NCBI RefSeq assembly: GCF_029350945.1
Contig: NZ_JARKMS010000007.1
Coordinates: 62,001-126,000, forward strand
Direction of reading: 5' to 3'
DNA from: Maribacter huludaoensis
Lineage (GTDB): Bacteria; Bacteroidota; Bacteroidia; Flavobacteriales; Flavobacteriaceae
Length of the DNA: 64,000 nt
Shown here in pieces: positions 41,954 to 52,372 of the stretch. The notes under the pieces are model-generated. The model had not been told where the DNA came from. It did no database searches and was given only the letters and a program-made list of their open reading frames with translations. The position numbers were made by a program, and so were the translations under genes. Numbering within the stretch: the stretch's first letter is position 1; every line of letters begins with the position of its first letter.

Positions 41954-43036
41954 ATGGAAAATTCAAAACAAATGAGAACATGGTTGGATGATTTAAACCT
42001 TGACCATCCACTAGTAATAGCAGGGCCATGTAGTGCGGAAACCGAGGAGCAGGTGTTAGGTATAGCACACTCCCTAAAAGATACCGATGTAAACTATTAC
42101 AGAGCAGGTATATGGAAGCCACGTACTCGCCCAGGAAATTTTGAAGGTGTAGGAGCTTTGGGGCTTAAGTGGCTTCAAAAGGTAAAAGCTGAAACAGGTA
42201 TGAAAACGGCTACCGAGGTGGCCAACCGTGCTCATGTAGAATTAGCTTTAGAGCATGATATAGACTTATTATGGATAGGGGCAAGATCAACCGTTAGTCC
42301 GTTCATTATGCAAGAATTGGCAGATGCACTTAAGGGTACCGACAAGGTTGTATTGGTAAAGAACCCGGTAAATCCAGATTTAGCTTTATGGTTAGGCGGT
42401 ATTGAAAGGTTACATACGGCAGGTATTAAAAAGTTGGGTGCAATTCATAGAGGATTCTCTACATATGAGAAAACCAAGTATAGAAATATACCGGAATGGC
42501 AAATGGCGATCGAATTTCAGAACAGATTTCCAGATTTACCTTTGATCAACGATCCATCTCATATCACAGGTAAAAGAGATATGATCTTTGATGTTTCTCA
42601 GACTGCTTTAGATTTAAATTTCGACGGATTAATGATCGAAACGCACCATGATCCAGATAATGCATGGAGTGATGCCGCACAACAGGTAACTCCAGAGAAA
42701 TTGGTTCAGATTATGAGAGACCTAAAAATTAGAAAAGAGAGTGATCCAGAGGCGGAATACAATGCCCAGTTGAGTAACTTAAGAGCTCAGATAGATGTTA
42801 TTGACAGTCAATTGATAGAAACATTGGGTAAGAGAATGAAAGTTTCGGACGGTATTGGTGAGCTTAAAAAGCAAAAAAACGTTGCTGTATTACAATCTAA
42901 TAGATGGAACCAAATTTTAGGTGCAATGATACTTGAAGGGGAAAGTAAAGGACTTAGTGAGGAATTTGTTCTTCGTATGTTCAAGGCTATTCATCAAGAG
43001 TCTATAAACCACCAGGAAAAGATAGTGAACGGTTAA
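41954..43036 (+). CDS. Bifunctional DAHP synthase / chorismate mutase
   Basis: 360 residues. About 1-255 are a type I-beta (KDPG/KDO8P-synthase-like) 3-deoxy-7-phosphoheptulonate synthase: VIAGPCSAETEEQVLG, RAGIWKPRTRPGNFEG, GAIHRGFSTYEKTKYRN, NDPSHITGKRDMIF and METHHDP-like IETHHDPDNAWSDA. About 265-360 are an AroQ-type chorismate mutase (RAQIDVIDSQLIETLGKRM). It thus feeds both the entry step of the shikimate pathway and the branch toward Phe and Tyr; the mutase often confers prephenate inhibition in such fusions. Last gene of the attenuated operon, 6 bases after tyrA. Confidence 0.95.
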   Translation: MENSKQMRTWLDDLNLDHPLVIAGPCSAETEEQVLGIAHSLKDTDVNYYRAGIWKPRTRPGNFEGVGALGLKWLQKVKAETGMKTATEVANRAHVELALEHDIDLLWIGARSTVSPFIMQELADALKGTDKVVLVKNPVNPDLALWLGGIERLHTAGIKKLGAIHRGFSTYEKTKYRNIPEWQMAIEFQNRFPDLPLINDPSHITGKRDMIFDVSQTALDLNFDGLMIETHHDPDNAWSDAAQQVTPEKLVQIMRDLKIRKESDPEAEYNAQLSNLRAQIDVIDSQLIETLGKRMKVSDGIGELKKQKNVAVLQSNRWNQILGAMILEGESKGLSEEFVLRMFKAIHQESINHQEKIVNG

Positions 43037-43060
43037 GGATAGCTTAACATTATAAAAACA

Positions 43061-43088
43061 AAACATCCGTAATATGCGGATGTTTTTT
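43061..43088 (+). terminator. Terminator of the aromatic operon
   Basis: AAACATCCG (43061-43069) pairs with CGGATGTTT (43077-43085), followed by T residues. A smaller hairpin GTTAAG/CTTAAC lies just upstream at 43033-43049. Confidence 0.9.
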
Positions 43089-43190
43089 TATGCCTTAATT
43101 TTATTAAGTAAGAAAAATAATACATTTTAACAATATCCCTAATTTACAGTCGTTAGGGGTCTAAAGAACCATTTTAACCAATTAAAAAGT

Positions 43191-45281
43191 ATGAAGAAAG
43201 TAGTATTGTTTACGTTCATGTTAATGGCATCATTTGCTGTTAAGGCCCAATCTTATATAGGCTTTTTAACAGATAATTACAGCGGTGTAAATAGCGTAAT
43301 CTCTAACCCTGCAAATATTGCAGATTCACGTTTTAAAACAGATATCAATTTAATAGGAGCCAGTGGTTTTTTGGCTAATGACTATATAGGTGTAGGGTAT
43401 TCTGATTTTGTTTCCAGTGATTTTGATTATGATACAGATGCCTTATTGACCCTTTCGGATAACAATAATTTTTCTGGTAATGTAGATGTGTTAGGTCCTT
43501 CGTTTATGTTTAATGTTGGTAGAAAATCTTCTATTGCCATATTTACAAGAGCAAGAAGTTTTGTAACTGGAAATGAATTTAATGGAGAAAGTATTGATGA
43601 CCTTGATGATAGTATTGATGAAAGTCAAGACTTTTTGGTAAACGAAGGTGATTTCTTTGCCGCCGGTCATGGTTGGGCAGAAGTGGGGATCACGTATGCA
43701 CAAGAATTAATGAATAAAGAAGAGCATTTCTTAAAAGGTGGTCTGTCATTTAAATATTTGAAAGGATTTGGTAATGCCTATGTGGCCGGTATAAATGTAA
43801 CTATTGATTATGATGCGGATGGCGCTACATTACCGGATAATTCTACTATTGGAACTTTAGCATCTACAGGAGATTTAATTTATGGGCGTGCCGATCAGTA
43901 TGATGTAGAAGACTACGATTATGAAGTGCCAGATGCAAACGGATTCGGGTTTGACCTGGGACTCGTTTATGAATGGAGACCGGATTATGAAGATTATGTG
44001 GTTACGGGTGCTGATGGAGAAAAAACCGTCATGAAAGATAAAAATAAGTATAAACTAAAATTTGGTTTATCACTTACTGATATTGGTGCTGTAAACTATA
44101 AAGGTAGTTTGGTAGATACCTATAATATCAATAATACCATTACACAAGACGATTATGATAATATAGAGGATTCAGATGATCTTCAAAATTTATATACGTT
44201 CACTCAAGCTACGGAAGATTTAAAGGCAGGGTTGCCAACGGCATTACATTTTAATGCAGATTGGAATATTAAAAATCATTTTTATTTGAATTTCAACACT
44301 GATATTTCTATGCGTTCTGCAGGTGAGAATAATTTGCGAACTGCAAATGTATTCTCATTGACCCCACGTTTTGAGAGTAAGTGGTTTAGTTTCTATTTGC
44401 CTGTAAGTAGCTATCAGTATAGTGGTTTACAAGTAGGTGCAGGCTTACGTGCCGGTCCTCTTTATCTTGGGTCTGGATCATTGATCTCTACATTTACAAA
44501 AAATGAAATACAAGGAGCAGATGTATATGCAGGGTTGAAAATTCCGGTATACTATGGTCAGCCAAAAGATTCAGATGGAGATGGTATTCCAAATAAAGAA
44601 GACGGTTGCCCAAAAAAGGCAGGCCCAATAGAAAATAACGGTTGTCCTTGGGGAGATACCGATGGCGATTCGGTATTGGATAATGAGGATCAATGTCCAG
44701 ATGAAGTAGGACCTGCAGAAAACAATGGATGCCCATGGGTTGATAGTGATGGCGATACTATATTGGATAACGAGGATCAATGTCCAGATGAAGCAGGACC
44801 TGTAGAGAATAATGGGTGTCCTTGGCCAGATAGTGACGGAGATTCAGTTCTTGATAAAGATGATAATTGTCCTGATGAAATGGGTACTGTAGCAAATAAC
44901 GGTTGTCCAGAACCGGTTGTTACGGCTGAGGTTCAAAAGTCGTTGAACGAGTATGCAAAAACTATTTTGTTCAACACAGGAAAATCAACATTAAAGGATG
45001 AGTCAACACCGGTATTGGTTGATATCATCGGTATTTTAAACGAATATCCCAATGCAAATTTCACTATTGAAGGGCATACGGATAGTATAGGTTCAGAAAC
45101 TACCAATCAAAAATTATCGGAGAAAAGAGCTCAAGCTGTTCTACAATTTTTAATAGATGGCGGTATTTCACCAGCAAGATTGACCGCTATTGGTTATGGG
45201 GAAAGTAAGCCAATTGCTACCAATATGTATAAAGACGGTAGACAGAAAAACAGACGTGTTGAGATTAACTTGGCACAGTAG
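43191..45281 (+). CDS. OmpA-family outer-membrane protein with DUF5723 domain and TSP3 repeats
   Basis: 696 residues. Signal peptide ([11 protein letters not shown]), then a DUF5723-type beta-barrel or barrel-like domain (about 20-450; starts [20 protein letters not shown]), four calcium-binding thrombospondin type 3 repeats (about 460-575) and a C-terminal OmpA peptidoglycan-binding domain ([34 protein letters not shown]). It should link the outer membrane to peptidoglycan. Single gene with terminator. Confidence 0.92.
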   Translation: MKKVVLFTFMLMASFAVKAQSYIGFLTDNYSGVNSVISNPANIADSRFKTDINLIGASGFLANDYIGVGYSDFVSSDFDYDTDALLTLSDNNNFSGNVDVLGPSFMFNVGRKSSIAIFTRARSFVTGNEFNGESIDDLDDSIDESQDFLVNEGDFFAAGHGWAEVGITYAQELMNKEEHFLKGGLSFKYLKGFGNAYVAGINVTIDYDADGATLPDNSTIGTLASTGDLIYGRADQYDVEDYDYEVPDANGFGFDLGLVYEWRPDYEDYVVTGADGEKTVMKDKNKYKLKFGLSLTDIGAVNYKGSLVDTYNINNTITQDDYDNIEDSDDLQNLYTFTQATEDLKAGLPTALHFNADWNIKNHFYLNFNTDISMRSAGENNLRTANVFSLTPRFESKWFSFYLPVSSYQYSGLQVGAGLRAGPLYLGSGSLISTFTKNEIQGADVYAGLKIPVYYGQPKDSDGDGIPNKEDGCPKKAGPIENNGCPWGDTDGDSVLDNEDQCPDEVGPAENNGCPWVDSDGDTILDNEDQCPDEAGPVENNGCPWPDSDGDSVLDKDDNCPDEMGTVANNGCPEPVVTAEVQKSLNEYAKTILFNTGKSTLKDESTPVLVDIIGILNEYPNANFTIEGHTDSIGSETTNQKLSEKRAQAVLQFLIDGGISPARLTAIGYGESKPIATNMYKDGRQKNRRVEINLAQ
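44568..44915 (+). repeat. Four in-frame 87-bp repeats encoding TSP3 units
   Basis: Units of 29 residues begin at 44568, 44655, 44742 and 44829, each with DxDGDxxxDxxDxCPDE followed by NNGCP. They encode calcium-binding loops and a disulfide pair, a spacer between barrel and OmpA domain; the near-identical units could expand or contract by recombination. Confidence 0.88.
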
Positions 45282-45303
45282 CTATACAAAGATTAGGTAC
45301 TAT

Positions 45304-45331
45304 AAAAGCCCGGTAAAACCGGGCTTTTTTT
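45304..45331 (+). terminator. Terminator of the OmpA-family gene
   Basis: AAAAGCCCGGT (45304-45314) pairs with ACCGGGCTTTT (45318-45328) and a T run follows. It may also serve the convergent gene that ends at 45345. Confidence 0.9.
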
Positions 45332-45344
45332 ATGTGTATTAGTG

Positions 45345-45785
45345 CTATCTTTTAAAGATATATCGGGTAATGAAAATGCCTTGCCCATCTGTGTTACCGG
45401 CATCAGCTTCTACACCACTGGTTACAAAAACAAGTTCCCATCCATTTTGTGCCATATCACTTAGTTTAGATGAAATAAGTGCATCGTTTGCCGCAATGTT
45501 CTGAAAGCGAATACCGGCCACATTATAGAAATTAAGCAGTTTGGTCTCTTCAAAATCCTTTACGCGAATATCACTGCGTTTAGATTTATTTCGGGTGTTA
45601 TCTTCCTCGGTCTGTTCAGAGGTGAACTCCTTAAAATCTCGATCTGCATTGGCATCTATAATTCGTGATCGTCCTAATCCACTAGGTACTATAGATTCTA
45701 CACTGGTAACAACTTTGTATTCCTGTGCCGTAGATGTGGTAATTGCAGTTAGGGCAAATAGGACAAGTAAGATGATTTTTTTCAT
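45345..45785 (-). CDS. Small secreted protein of unknown function
   Basis: 146 residues with a clear signal peptide (MKKIILLVLFALTAITTSTAQ). The mature part is charged in the middle (TEEDNTRNKSKRSDIRVKD) and ends with LSDMAQNGWELVFVTSG and FITRYIFKR, a pattern recalling DUF4177-like small domains. No catalytic motif is seen. Probably periplasmic. Convergent with the OmpA-family gene. Confidence 0.7.
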   Translation of the reverse strand: MKKIILLVLFALTAITTSTAQEYKVVTSVESIVPSGLGRSRIIDANADRDFKEFTSEQTEEDNTRNKSKRSDIRVKDFEETKLLNFYNVAGIRFQNIAANDALISSKLSDMAQNGWELVFVTSGVEADAGNTDGQGIFITRYIFKR

Positions 45786-45901
45786 GATGATGGTTTTTAC
45801 GTTTATTTAAAGATTGTACGGTGAAAGTATAAGGTATAATGAAGAATGCAAAGAATACAACTTTATATCATTGTAAATTGATGCTTTACCATTACAGTAG
45901 C

Positions 45902-45940
45902 TTAAAAAAAAAGACCCGATACTATAAGCATCGGGTCTTA
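45902..45940 (-). terminator. Terminator of the secreted-protein gene at 45960-46772
   Basis: On the minus strand AAGACCCGAT (45939-45930) pairs with ATCGGGTCTT (45920-45911), followed by a run of T (the A run at 45904-45912 on the plus strand). Confidence 0.88.
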
Positions 45941-45959
45941 TGATAAATAAAGTTTTGTT

Positions 45960-46772
45960 CTATTGAATAGAGAAATCAAATACCGATTGGTTCTCTCTAC
46001 CTTGTGGAACCTGACCTTGGTAAATAAAGCAATATTCCCCTGGTTCTAACGTATCTGGAGTAACTTTGAACTTGTTACCTTCAATTTCCTCTATAGCAAA
46101 ATTTAGTGCGTATTTTGGATCAATACCGCTGCTACTGGTAATCCAGCTACTTTTTCCGGTAATAACCTCTCTAAGGTTCTTTTTCTCTTTAACGGTAAGT
46201 TTTACCAAAACAAACTCGTTAGGGTTACTTGCCATTCTAAACCACCAGTTGAAGATTCCTGTATCGCCACCTTGGTTGTTTTGCATATTATCTACTTGGG
46301 TAACACTTGGGTCAAAAATGAAAGTAAATTCAGGCTGACTTTGGCGTATAACGTTGTTCGATTTTGTTTTTGGTAATTGTGCTTTTTTCTTGGCGTTGAT
46401 TAAACCGGAAACTAATTTTTGTGCCACTTGGTTAGAGTTTGCCCCAGAAAATACGCTTGGTTGAACCAATTTGTCTTCACCATTGACATCGGTATAGTAA
46501 ATACCGGTCTTGGACATTGTGTTTTGTTTTGATTTGTCCATAATCAAAGAAAGAACCTCAGAAGATACACCTGCGTTTTTCATTTGCCCTAGAGCGGTTA
46601 TAGATGCGTCAAATTTTACATCGGAAGTATTTATTTTATCGATAATCATGTAATCGTCAAAACCAAGTTCCACCATTTGAATGACAGATTCGTTTGTAAT
46701 AGTTTCTTGGGCAGCCCCAAAAGTGAATACTGATAACGTGAACATCAGTAATGATTTTTTAATAAATTTCAT
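45960..46772 (-). CDS. Secreted protein of unknown function
   Basis: 270 residues with a signal peptide (FIKKSLLMFTLSVFTFGAAQ). The N-terminal part TNESVIQMVELGFDDYMIID followed by ALGQMKNAGVSSEVLSLIMD resembles the helical segment found at the start of several Bacteroidetes exported proteins that recognise small-subunit-like repeats; the rest is beta-rich (GIFNWWFRMASNPNEFVLVK, DTLEPGEYCFIYQG). No enzyme motif. Periplasmic or surface location is inferred. It is divergent from rsgA. Confidence 0.7.
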   Translation of the reverse strand: MKFIKKSLLMFTLSVFTFGAAQETITNESVIQMVELGFDDYMIIDKINTSDVKFDASITALGQMKNAGVSSEVLSLIMDKSKQNTMSKTGIYYTDVNGEDKLVQPSVFSGANSNQVAQKLVSGLINAKKKAQLPKTKSNNVIRQSQPEFTFIFDPSVTQVDNMQNNQGGDTGIFNWWFRMASNPNEFVLVKLTVKEKKNLREVITGKSSWITSSSGIDPKYALNFAIEEIEGNKFKVTPDTLEPGEYCFIYQGQVPQGRENQSVFDFSIQ

Positions 46773-46846
46773 TTTCTTGTATTTGGTTATTATTCAGCGA
46801 TCTAGTTCTATTTTCAAATTTATGTTAATTTTTATATTTAAAGCAG

Positions 46847-46854
46847 TTACTTTG
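46847..46854 (+). promoter_or_regulatory. Candidate -7 promoter element of rsgA
   Basis: TTACTTTG, 7 of 8 to TAnnTTTG, 25 bases before the rsgA start, leaving a short leader. No clear -33 element. Confidence 0.4.
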
Positions 46855-46879
46855 TATAAAAGGACGGATTTTAGGATAA

Positions 46880-47833
46880 ATGGTAGGAATTGTTTATAAA
46901 TCTACGGGAAGTTGGTACACTGTTAAGGCAGTAAATGGTGATTTCTATGAATGTAGAATAAAAGGAAAGTTTAGAATAAAAGGTATTAAAAGCACCAACC
47001 CTGTGGCAGTTGGTGATAGCGTGCGCTTTGAGGTTGAGACCATTGGTGACGATACCATAGGTATTATCAATGAAATAGAGGATCGTAAAAATTACATAAT
47101 TCGTAAATCTGTAAACCTTTCAAAGCAGACCCATATCATAGCTGCCAATTTAGATCAGGTCTTTTTATTGGTAACCTTGAACAATCCGCCCACATACCCT
47201 GTTTTTATAGATCGATTTCTGATCACTGCAGAAGCATATGAAATTCCGGTTGTTTTACTTTTTAACAAGATAGATACATACGTACCGGAAGAGTTGGACG
47301 AGATTAAATTTTTAGCGGCTCTTTACAGAAATATAGGGTACACTTGTATAGGTATTTCTGCGGCAACGGGCAAGAACGTGGATAAGGTCAAAGAAATAAT
47401 GAAAGGAAAAACATCTATGTTTTCCGGTCATTCTGGAGTTGGTAAATCTACCTTGGTAAACGCCATAGAGCCAGATTTGGATATTAAGACCAAACAAATT
47501 TCTCAACAACACGCACAAGGGCAACATACCACTACTTTTGCGGAAATGTTCGATTTAAGTTTTGATGCTAGAATTATAGATACGCCCGGTATTAAGGGTT
47601 TTGGTATTGTGGATATGGAAAAAGAGGAAATAGGAAACTATTTTCCAGAGTTCTTTGAACTAAAACAAGACTGTAAATTTAATAATTGTATTCACGTAGA
47701 TGAGCCTAAGTGTGCGGTTAAAGATGCCTTGGAAACTGGTGATATAGCATGGAGCAGATATAACAGTTATTTACAGATGATAAAAGGAGAAGACGAGAAT
47801 TATAGGGTAGACATTCACGATGATAAAAAATGA
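46880..47833 (+). CDS. rsgA: Ribosome small-subunit-dependent GTPase A
   Basis: 317-residue circularly permuted GTPase that helps mature the 30S subunit. N-terminal OB fold (GIVYKSTGSWYTVKA), then G4 LLFNKIDTY, G1 GHSGVGKSTLVNAI, G3 IDTPGIKGFG, in the permuted order G4-G1-G3, and a C-terminal zinc knuckle with CKFNNCIHVDEPKC. Overlaps dtd by ATGA and is probably cotranscribed. Confidence 0.97.
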   Translation: MVGIVYKSTGSWYTVKAVNGDFYECRIKGKFRIKGIKSTNPVAVGDSVRFEVETIGDDTIGIINEIEDRKNYIIRKSVNLSKQTHIIAANLDQVFLLVTLNNPPTYPVFIDRFLITAEAYEIPVVLLFNKIDTYVPEELDEIKFLAALYRNIGYTCIGISAATGKNVDKVKEIMKGKTSMFSGHSGVGKSTLVNAIEPDLDIKTKQISQQHAQGQHTTTFAEMFDLSFDARIIDTPGIKGFGIVDMEKEEIGNYFPEFFELKQDCKFNNCIHVDEPKCAVKDALETGDIAWSRYNSYLQMIKGEDENYRVDIHDDKK

Positions 47834-48282
47834 GAGTAGTACTACAAAGAGTTTCTAAGGCAAGTGTAACGGTTGAGGAAAAAAGAATTAGTTCCATAAA
47901 TGAGGGAGTGCTCATTTTTGTAGGAATTGAGAATGAGGACACCCAAGTTGATATAGACTGGTTAACGAATAAAATAGCGAACCTTCGCATTTTTAACGAT
48001 GAGAACGGAGTGATGAACACCTCGCTTTTAGATACTGGTGGAGATGCAATAGTAGTCAGTCAGTTCACATTACATGCTAGTACCAAAAAAGGCAATCGTC
48101 CATCTTACATAAAAGCGGCAAGCCCAGCGGTAGCAGTGCCTTTGTACGAAGCCTTTATTACAACATTAGAATCTAAACTTACTAAAAAAGTAGGTACAGG
48201 TGTCTTTGGTGCAGATATGAAAGTAGAATTGTTGAATGATGGCCCTGTTACCATAATGATTGATACGAAGGATAAAACTTAG
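47830..48282 (+). CDS. dtd: D-aminoacyl-tRNA deacylase
   Basis: 150 residues, full length. MRVVLQRVSKASVTVEEKRI at the start, active-site VSQFTLHAST and the Gly-cis-Pro region KKGNRPSYIKAASP, ending NDGPVTIMIDTK. It removes D-amino acids (and glycine from tRNA-Ala) from tRNA as a proofreading enzyme. Start codon overlaps the rsgA stop. Confidence 0.97.
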   Translation: MRVVLQRVSKASVTVEEKRISSINEGVLIFVGIENEDTQVDIDWLTNKIANLRIFNDENGVMNTSLLDTGGDAIVVSQFTLHASTKKGNRPSYIKAASPAVAVPLYEAFITTLESKLTKKVGTGVFGADMKVELLNDGPVTIMIDTKDKT

Positions 48283-48359
48283 AGTTTAATAATTATTCAT
48301 CATATTTTGTAAGAAAAATTATATTTTATCGTTAGTATTGCTCAGCCAAACTAAAAATA

Positions 48360-50282
48360 ATGCGAATTTTACTATTGAGCTTGATCTTTACCACGGTCGT
48401 AAATGCTCAGACCAATTACTCCGTTTCCTCTATAGACGGACCATTAAAAGAAAATGCGAATGCAGTTGTACGCTTAGATGAAACCATTGTAGAAATTACC
48501 GCAAAAAATAAGATGCAGGTAACCAACCATAGGGTAATTACTATACTTAAAAAAGCTGGTGAGAATTCAATAAAGCCATATGCATTTTATAGTCCCAATA
48601 CTAAAATAACAAATATTTTAGCCCTAGTTTACAATGACCAAGGTGAGGAAATAGAAAAAATCAAAAAAAAGGATTTTTATGATATTAGCGCTGTTGATGG
48701 AGGAACTTTATATGGCGATTCAAGGGTTAAGGTGTTTAGGTATACGCCAACTTCTTATCCGTATACAGTAGATTTTACTTATACCTATACTACACCTAAT
48801 ACAGCATTTCTTCCAAGATGGATGCCCATTGATGATTATATGGTTAGTGTTGAGAAAAGCTCTTTCAACATGAAAATAATCGAGTCGTTACAATGGAGAA
48901 AGAAAGAGAAAAACTTTAAGGATTATGATATCATAAATAACTCATCTAAATCTGTTATTAGCTATGAGATGAATCAAATTCCTGCACAAAAAAAAGAAGC
49001 TTTAAGTCCTTCTTTTTATTACTATGAGCCCCAACTTATGATTGCCTTGAACGAGTTTCATTTAGAGGGGGTAGATGGTTATGCCAAAGATTGGGAATCT
49101 ATGGGGAATTGGCAATTTAAAAGCTTGCTTGCCGATCGCGATCAATTGCCGGAGCATACCGTAAGGCTAATAACAGAAAAACTTTCAGGTATTACCGATC
49201 GTGAGGAAAAAATAAAGAAAATATATGAATATGTACAAAATAATACCCGTTACATATCTGTACAACTTGGTATAGGGGGGTGGCAACCAATAGCTGCAGA
49301 AGAGGTAGATAGGGTTAAATATGGAGACTGTAAAGGCTTGACCAATTATACAAAGGCGCTATTAAAATCTCAAGGTATAGAGTCTTACTACAGTGTAGTT
49401 CATGCTGGTAAATCAAAACTTGGGATGGAAAAAGATTTTGCGATCATGCAAGGCAACCATGTTATTTTAAACGTACCTAACCAAGAAAATGATATTTGGC
49501 TAGAATGTACAAGTCAAAAAATCCCGTTTGGCTTTTTAGGTGATTTTACAGATGATAGGGATGTGCTCGTAATTAAACCATCTGGAGGTGAAATTAAGCA
49601 TACCCACAAATATTTGAACGATAATAATTTACAAAAAACCGTAGGTGAAATGGTAGTTACGGATACAGGTGGTATAACCGCCAATCTGGAAATTGAGACC
49701 TATGGTATTCAGTATGATAAACACGCTGAAGTTCTATCAATGTCTGAAAAAGATAAAAACGATTATTACACGGAATATTGGAATAATATCAATGGATTAA
49801 GCATAGGCGAGACAATTTTTGATCATGATAAGAACAATATTAAATTAACTGAAAAAATAACGTTGTCAGCACAATCATATGTTACTAAAATGGGCAATGA
49901 CTTATTGTTTAAACCCAATGCTTTTAATGCCAATAAATATGTTCCGAATCGGTATAGTGATAGAAAATTATCTTTTGAAATAGATAGAGGTTATACAGAC
50001 AATGATGAAATAGATATAAAACTGCCAATAAATTATAAGTTGGGGAAATTACCTTCTCCGGTAATCATTACTTCAGAGTTTGGCAACTATGAAATGTCAT
50101 TAGAGAAAATTAGTGAAAATCAATTGCGTTATAAGCGAAAAATTCAGTTGAAGAGTGGGCTCTACGATAAAAGTAAATATGATGGTTATCGTGACTTTCG
50201 AAAGAAAATTAAAAAATATGATAACACTAAAATTGTATTAAGTAAAATACCTCAGGGCCAGCCCACGAAGCATTTAAAGTAA
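48360..50282 (+). CDS. DUF3857 and transglutaminase-like domain protein, catalytic residues intact
   Basis: 640 residues with a signal peptide (LLLSLIFTTVVNAQ). N-terminal DUF3857 beta domain, then a transglutaminase-like core: KIYEYVQNNTRYISVQLGIG, the catalytic cysteine C324 in KYGDCKGLTNYTKALL, a histidine in QGNHVILNV and an acidic partner in WLECTSQKIPFG. A DUF3858-like tail follows. Probably exported; the family's substrate is not known. First of three tandem paralogues, the only one that keeps the Cys/His pair. Confidence 0.88.
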   Translation: MRILLLSLIFTTVVNAQTNYSVSSIDGPLKENANAVVRLDETIVEITAKNKMQVTNHRVITILKKAGENSIKPYAFYSPNTKITNILALVYNDQGEEIEKIKKKDFYDISAVDGGTLYGDSRVKVFRYTPTSYPYTVDFTYTYTTPNTAFLPRWMPIDDYMVSVEKSSFNMKIIESLQWRKKEKNFKDYDIINNSSKSVISYEMNQIPAQKKEALSPSFYYYEPQLMIALNEFHLEGVDGYAKDWESMGNWQFKSLLADRDQLPEHTVRLITEKLSGITDREEKIKKIYEYVQNNTRYISVQLGIGGWQPIAAEEVDRVKYGDCKGLTNYTKALLKSQGIESYYSVVHAGKSKLGMEKDFAIMQGNHVILNVPNQENDIWLECTSQKIPFGFLGDFTDDRDVLVIKPSGGEIKHTHKYLNDNNLQKTVGEMVVTDTGGITANLEIETYGIQYDKHAEVLSMSEKDKNDYYTEYWNNINGLSIGETIFDHDKNNIKLTEKITLSAQSYVTKMGNDLLFKPNAFNANKYVPNRYSDRKLSFEIDRGYTDNDEIDIKLPINYKLGKLPSPVIITSEFGNYEMSLEKISENQLRYKRKIQLKSGLYDKSKYDGYRDFRKKIKKYDNTKIVLSKIPQGQPTKHLK

Positions 50283-50354
50283 ATAAATTTTTAAGTTCTA
50301 GGTAAGTCTTGGGGTATAATACCCTTTGGCGGTGCCAATAAATAATTAATAAAT

Positions 50355-52301
50355 ATGTCTCAAATTAAAATAGTTATATTAACAACACTCTTCTTTTCAT
50401 TATTATGTAATGCTCAAAATTACGATTTTGGAAAGGTGTCGAAAGAAGAATTAATTGAGCAATCGTATCCTTTAGATTCTTCTGCTGTGGCGGCTTACCT
50501 TTATAAATATAGAAAGAGTTATTATGTCTACAGTCAAAACAGCGGATTGTCACTTGTCACAGAAATACATGAACGTATAAAGGTTTATGATAAAGCCGGG
50601 TTTGATCACGCGACCAAGATTATAAATTTAAGTAAAGGTATTGGTAGTGCAGAAGTAGTCTCAAAGATAAAAGGTTATACATATTCTCTGGTAAATGGGG
50701 AAATAGTTGAAACTAAGTTAGAAAAAGACGGCATATTTAAGTCTGAGTTTTCAAAAGGTATGAACCAGGTAAAACTTACCATGCCTAAGGTTAAGGAAGG
50801 TAGCGTTTTGGAGTATAGGTATAAAATTATATCTCCATACTATAGCAGTATCGATGAGTTTCGTTTTCAAGAAGCAATACCTATAAAACGACTTAAAGCT
50901 AGTATGGCTATTTTTGATTATTTCAGATTCAATCAACGTCAAAAAGGTTTTTTGCCACTTAATCCTAAAACAGATCGGGTAATGAACAATCAAGTTGGTA
51001 CCTATGATATTGTAACTTCATACAATCTTGTAAATGTTCCAGCTTTAATAGATGAGAGCTTTGTCAGTAATATAGATAATTATAGAAGTGGTGTAGATTT
51101 TGAAATTGTTTCCGTTCAATTTCCAGGTGAAATGTCCGAGAATTTTGCTAAAAGTTGGGAAGATGTTGTTGCCACTATTTACAAGAATACATCATTTGGT
51201 AATGAATTGGAAAAGAAAAATTTTTTTGAAGATGACCTTGATAATAAACTTAAAGGTATCGCCGATAAAAAACAACGTTTAAAGGAAGTTCTCACTTTTG
51301 TGAAAGATAAGATAAAATGGAATAAAAATCTTGGTGTTACCGCAGAGGAAGGAGTTAAAAAGGCTTATAAGAGTGGTGCAGGAAATTCTGGGGATATCAA
51401 TTTGTTTTTGGTATCCTGTTTAAAACATGCGGGCTTTGACGCTTATCCAATTATTTTAAGCACAAGAGATCACGGAGTTCAGTTGTTTCCAACTTTAAAA
51501 GGTTTCAATTATGTAATAGCAGGTGTAAAAGATGGTGAAAGTTATTCTTTTTTAGATGCTACGGAAAAGTATAGTATGGTAAATGTTTTACCAATGAGAG
51601 ATTTAAATTGGTTTGGCAGGGCTATCAATAAAGATGGTACGGCAGTAATGGTGGATTTGCTACCTGCAAAAATGTCAAAGGAAATTACCATGTTAAATTT
51701 AGTTCTTGATGATGATCTAAGTTTTGAAGGTTCTGTAAAACAACGCTATTCGGATTATTATGCTATGTTGTTACGGGATAAATATAATGCGGAAACTGAA
51801 GTTGAATACATTCAAGAGTTAGAAGACAAGTATAGCGGTATTGAGATTTCAAATTTTGAAATAAAAGAAGTAACACAACCAAATAAAATTATAAATCAAG
51901 CGTACGAGATTTATTTAGATGAAAGTATTGATGATGCCGGTGATAAATTATACTTTTCCCCGTTATTGCATCTTTCCCAAGATGAGTCACCGTTTAAATC
52001 TGAAATAAGGGAATTTCCTGTTGATTTCGGTTACCCTTGGGAGGATAGTTTTATTGTAAATATTACACTACCTGAAAATTATACAATAGCAACATTGCCA
52101 GAGAATAAAATGATTTCTTTGCCCAATAAATTAGGCTTCTTTAATTTTCAAATATCAACTCTGGATAACACCCTACAAATTTCTTCAAAAATCAGCTTTA
52201 AAAAAGCTTTGATTTCCAATGATCATTACGCACAATTAAAAGAATTTTATCGTCAGATAGTTGAAAAACATTCGGAGAAAGTTGTTTTACAAAGAATTTA
52301 A
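50355..52301 (+). CDS. DUF3857 / transglutaminase-like protein, catalytic cysteine replaced
   Basis: 648 residues; signal peptide (TLFFSLLCNAQ), DUF3857 part (VKEGSVLEYRYKIISPYY) and a transglutaminase-like fold (VLTFVKDKIKWNKNLGVTAE). The catalytic site reads GAGNSGDINLFL, with Ser345 where Cys is expected, and the His site reads GFNYVIAGV (Asn-Tyr). Only the acidic site (FLDATEKY) remains. It is thus probably not an active cysteine transglutaminase or protease. It lies 72 bases after the first paralogue. Confidence 0.85.
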   Translation: MSQIKIVILTTLFFSLLCNAQNYDFGKVSKEELIEQSYPLDSSAVAAYLYKYRKSYYVYSQNSGLSLVTEIHERIKVYDKAGFDHATKIINLSKGIGSAEVVSKIKGYTYSLVNGEIVETKLEKDGIFKSEFSKGMNQVKLTMPKVKEGSVLEYRYKIISPYYSSIDEFRFQEAIPIKRLKASMAIFDYFRFNQRQKGFLPLNPKTDRVMNNQVGTYDIVTSYNLVNVPALIDESFVSNIDNYRSGVDFEIVSVQFPGEMSENFAKSWEDVVATIYKNTSFGNELEKKNFFEDDLDNKLKGIADKKQRLKEVLTFVKDKIKWNKNLGVTAEEGVKKAYKSGAGNSGDINLFLVSCLKHAGFDAYPIILSTRDHGVQLFPTLKGFNYVIAGVKDGESYSFLDATEKYSMVNVLPMRDLNWFGRAINKDGTAVMVDLLPAKMSKEITMLNLVLDDDLSFEGSVKQRYSDYYAMLLRDKYNAETEVEYIQELEDKYSGIEISNFEIKEVTQPNKIINQAYEIYLDESIDDAGDKLYFSPLLHLSQDESPFKSEIREFPVDFGYPWEDSFIVNITLPENYTIATLPENKMISLPNKLGFFNFQISTLDNTLQISSKISFKKALISNDHYAQLKEFYRQIVEKHSEKVVLQRI

Positions 52302-52372
52302 GATCATCATAAAATATATCTTAAAAAGAACACTGTATAACTGTAAATTAAATTCAACCTACCACTTTTAGT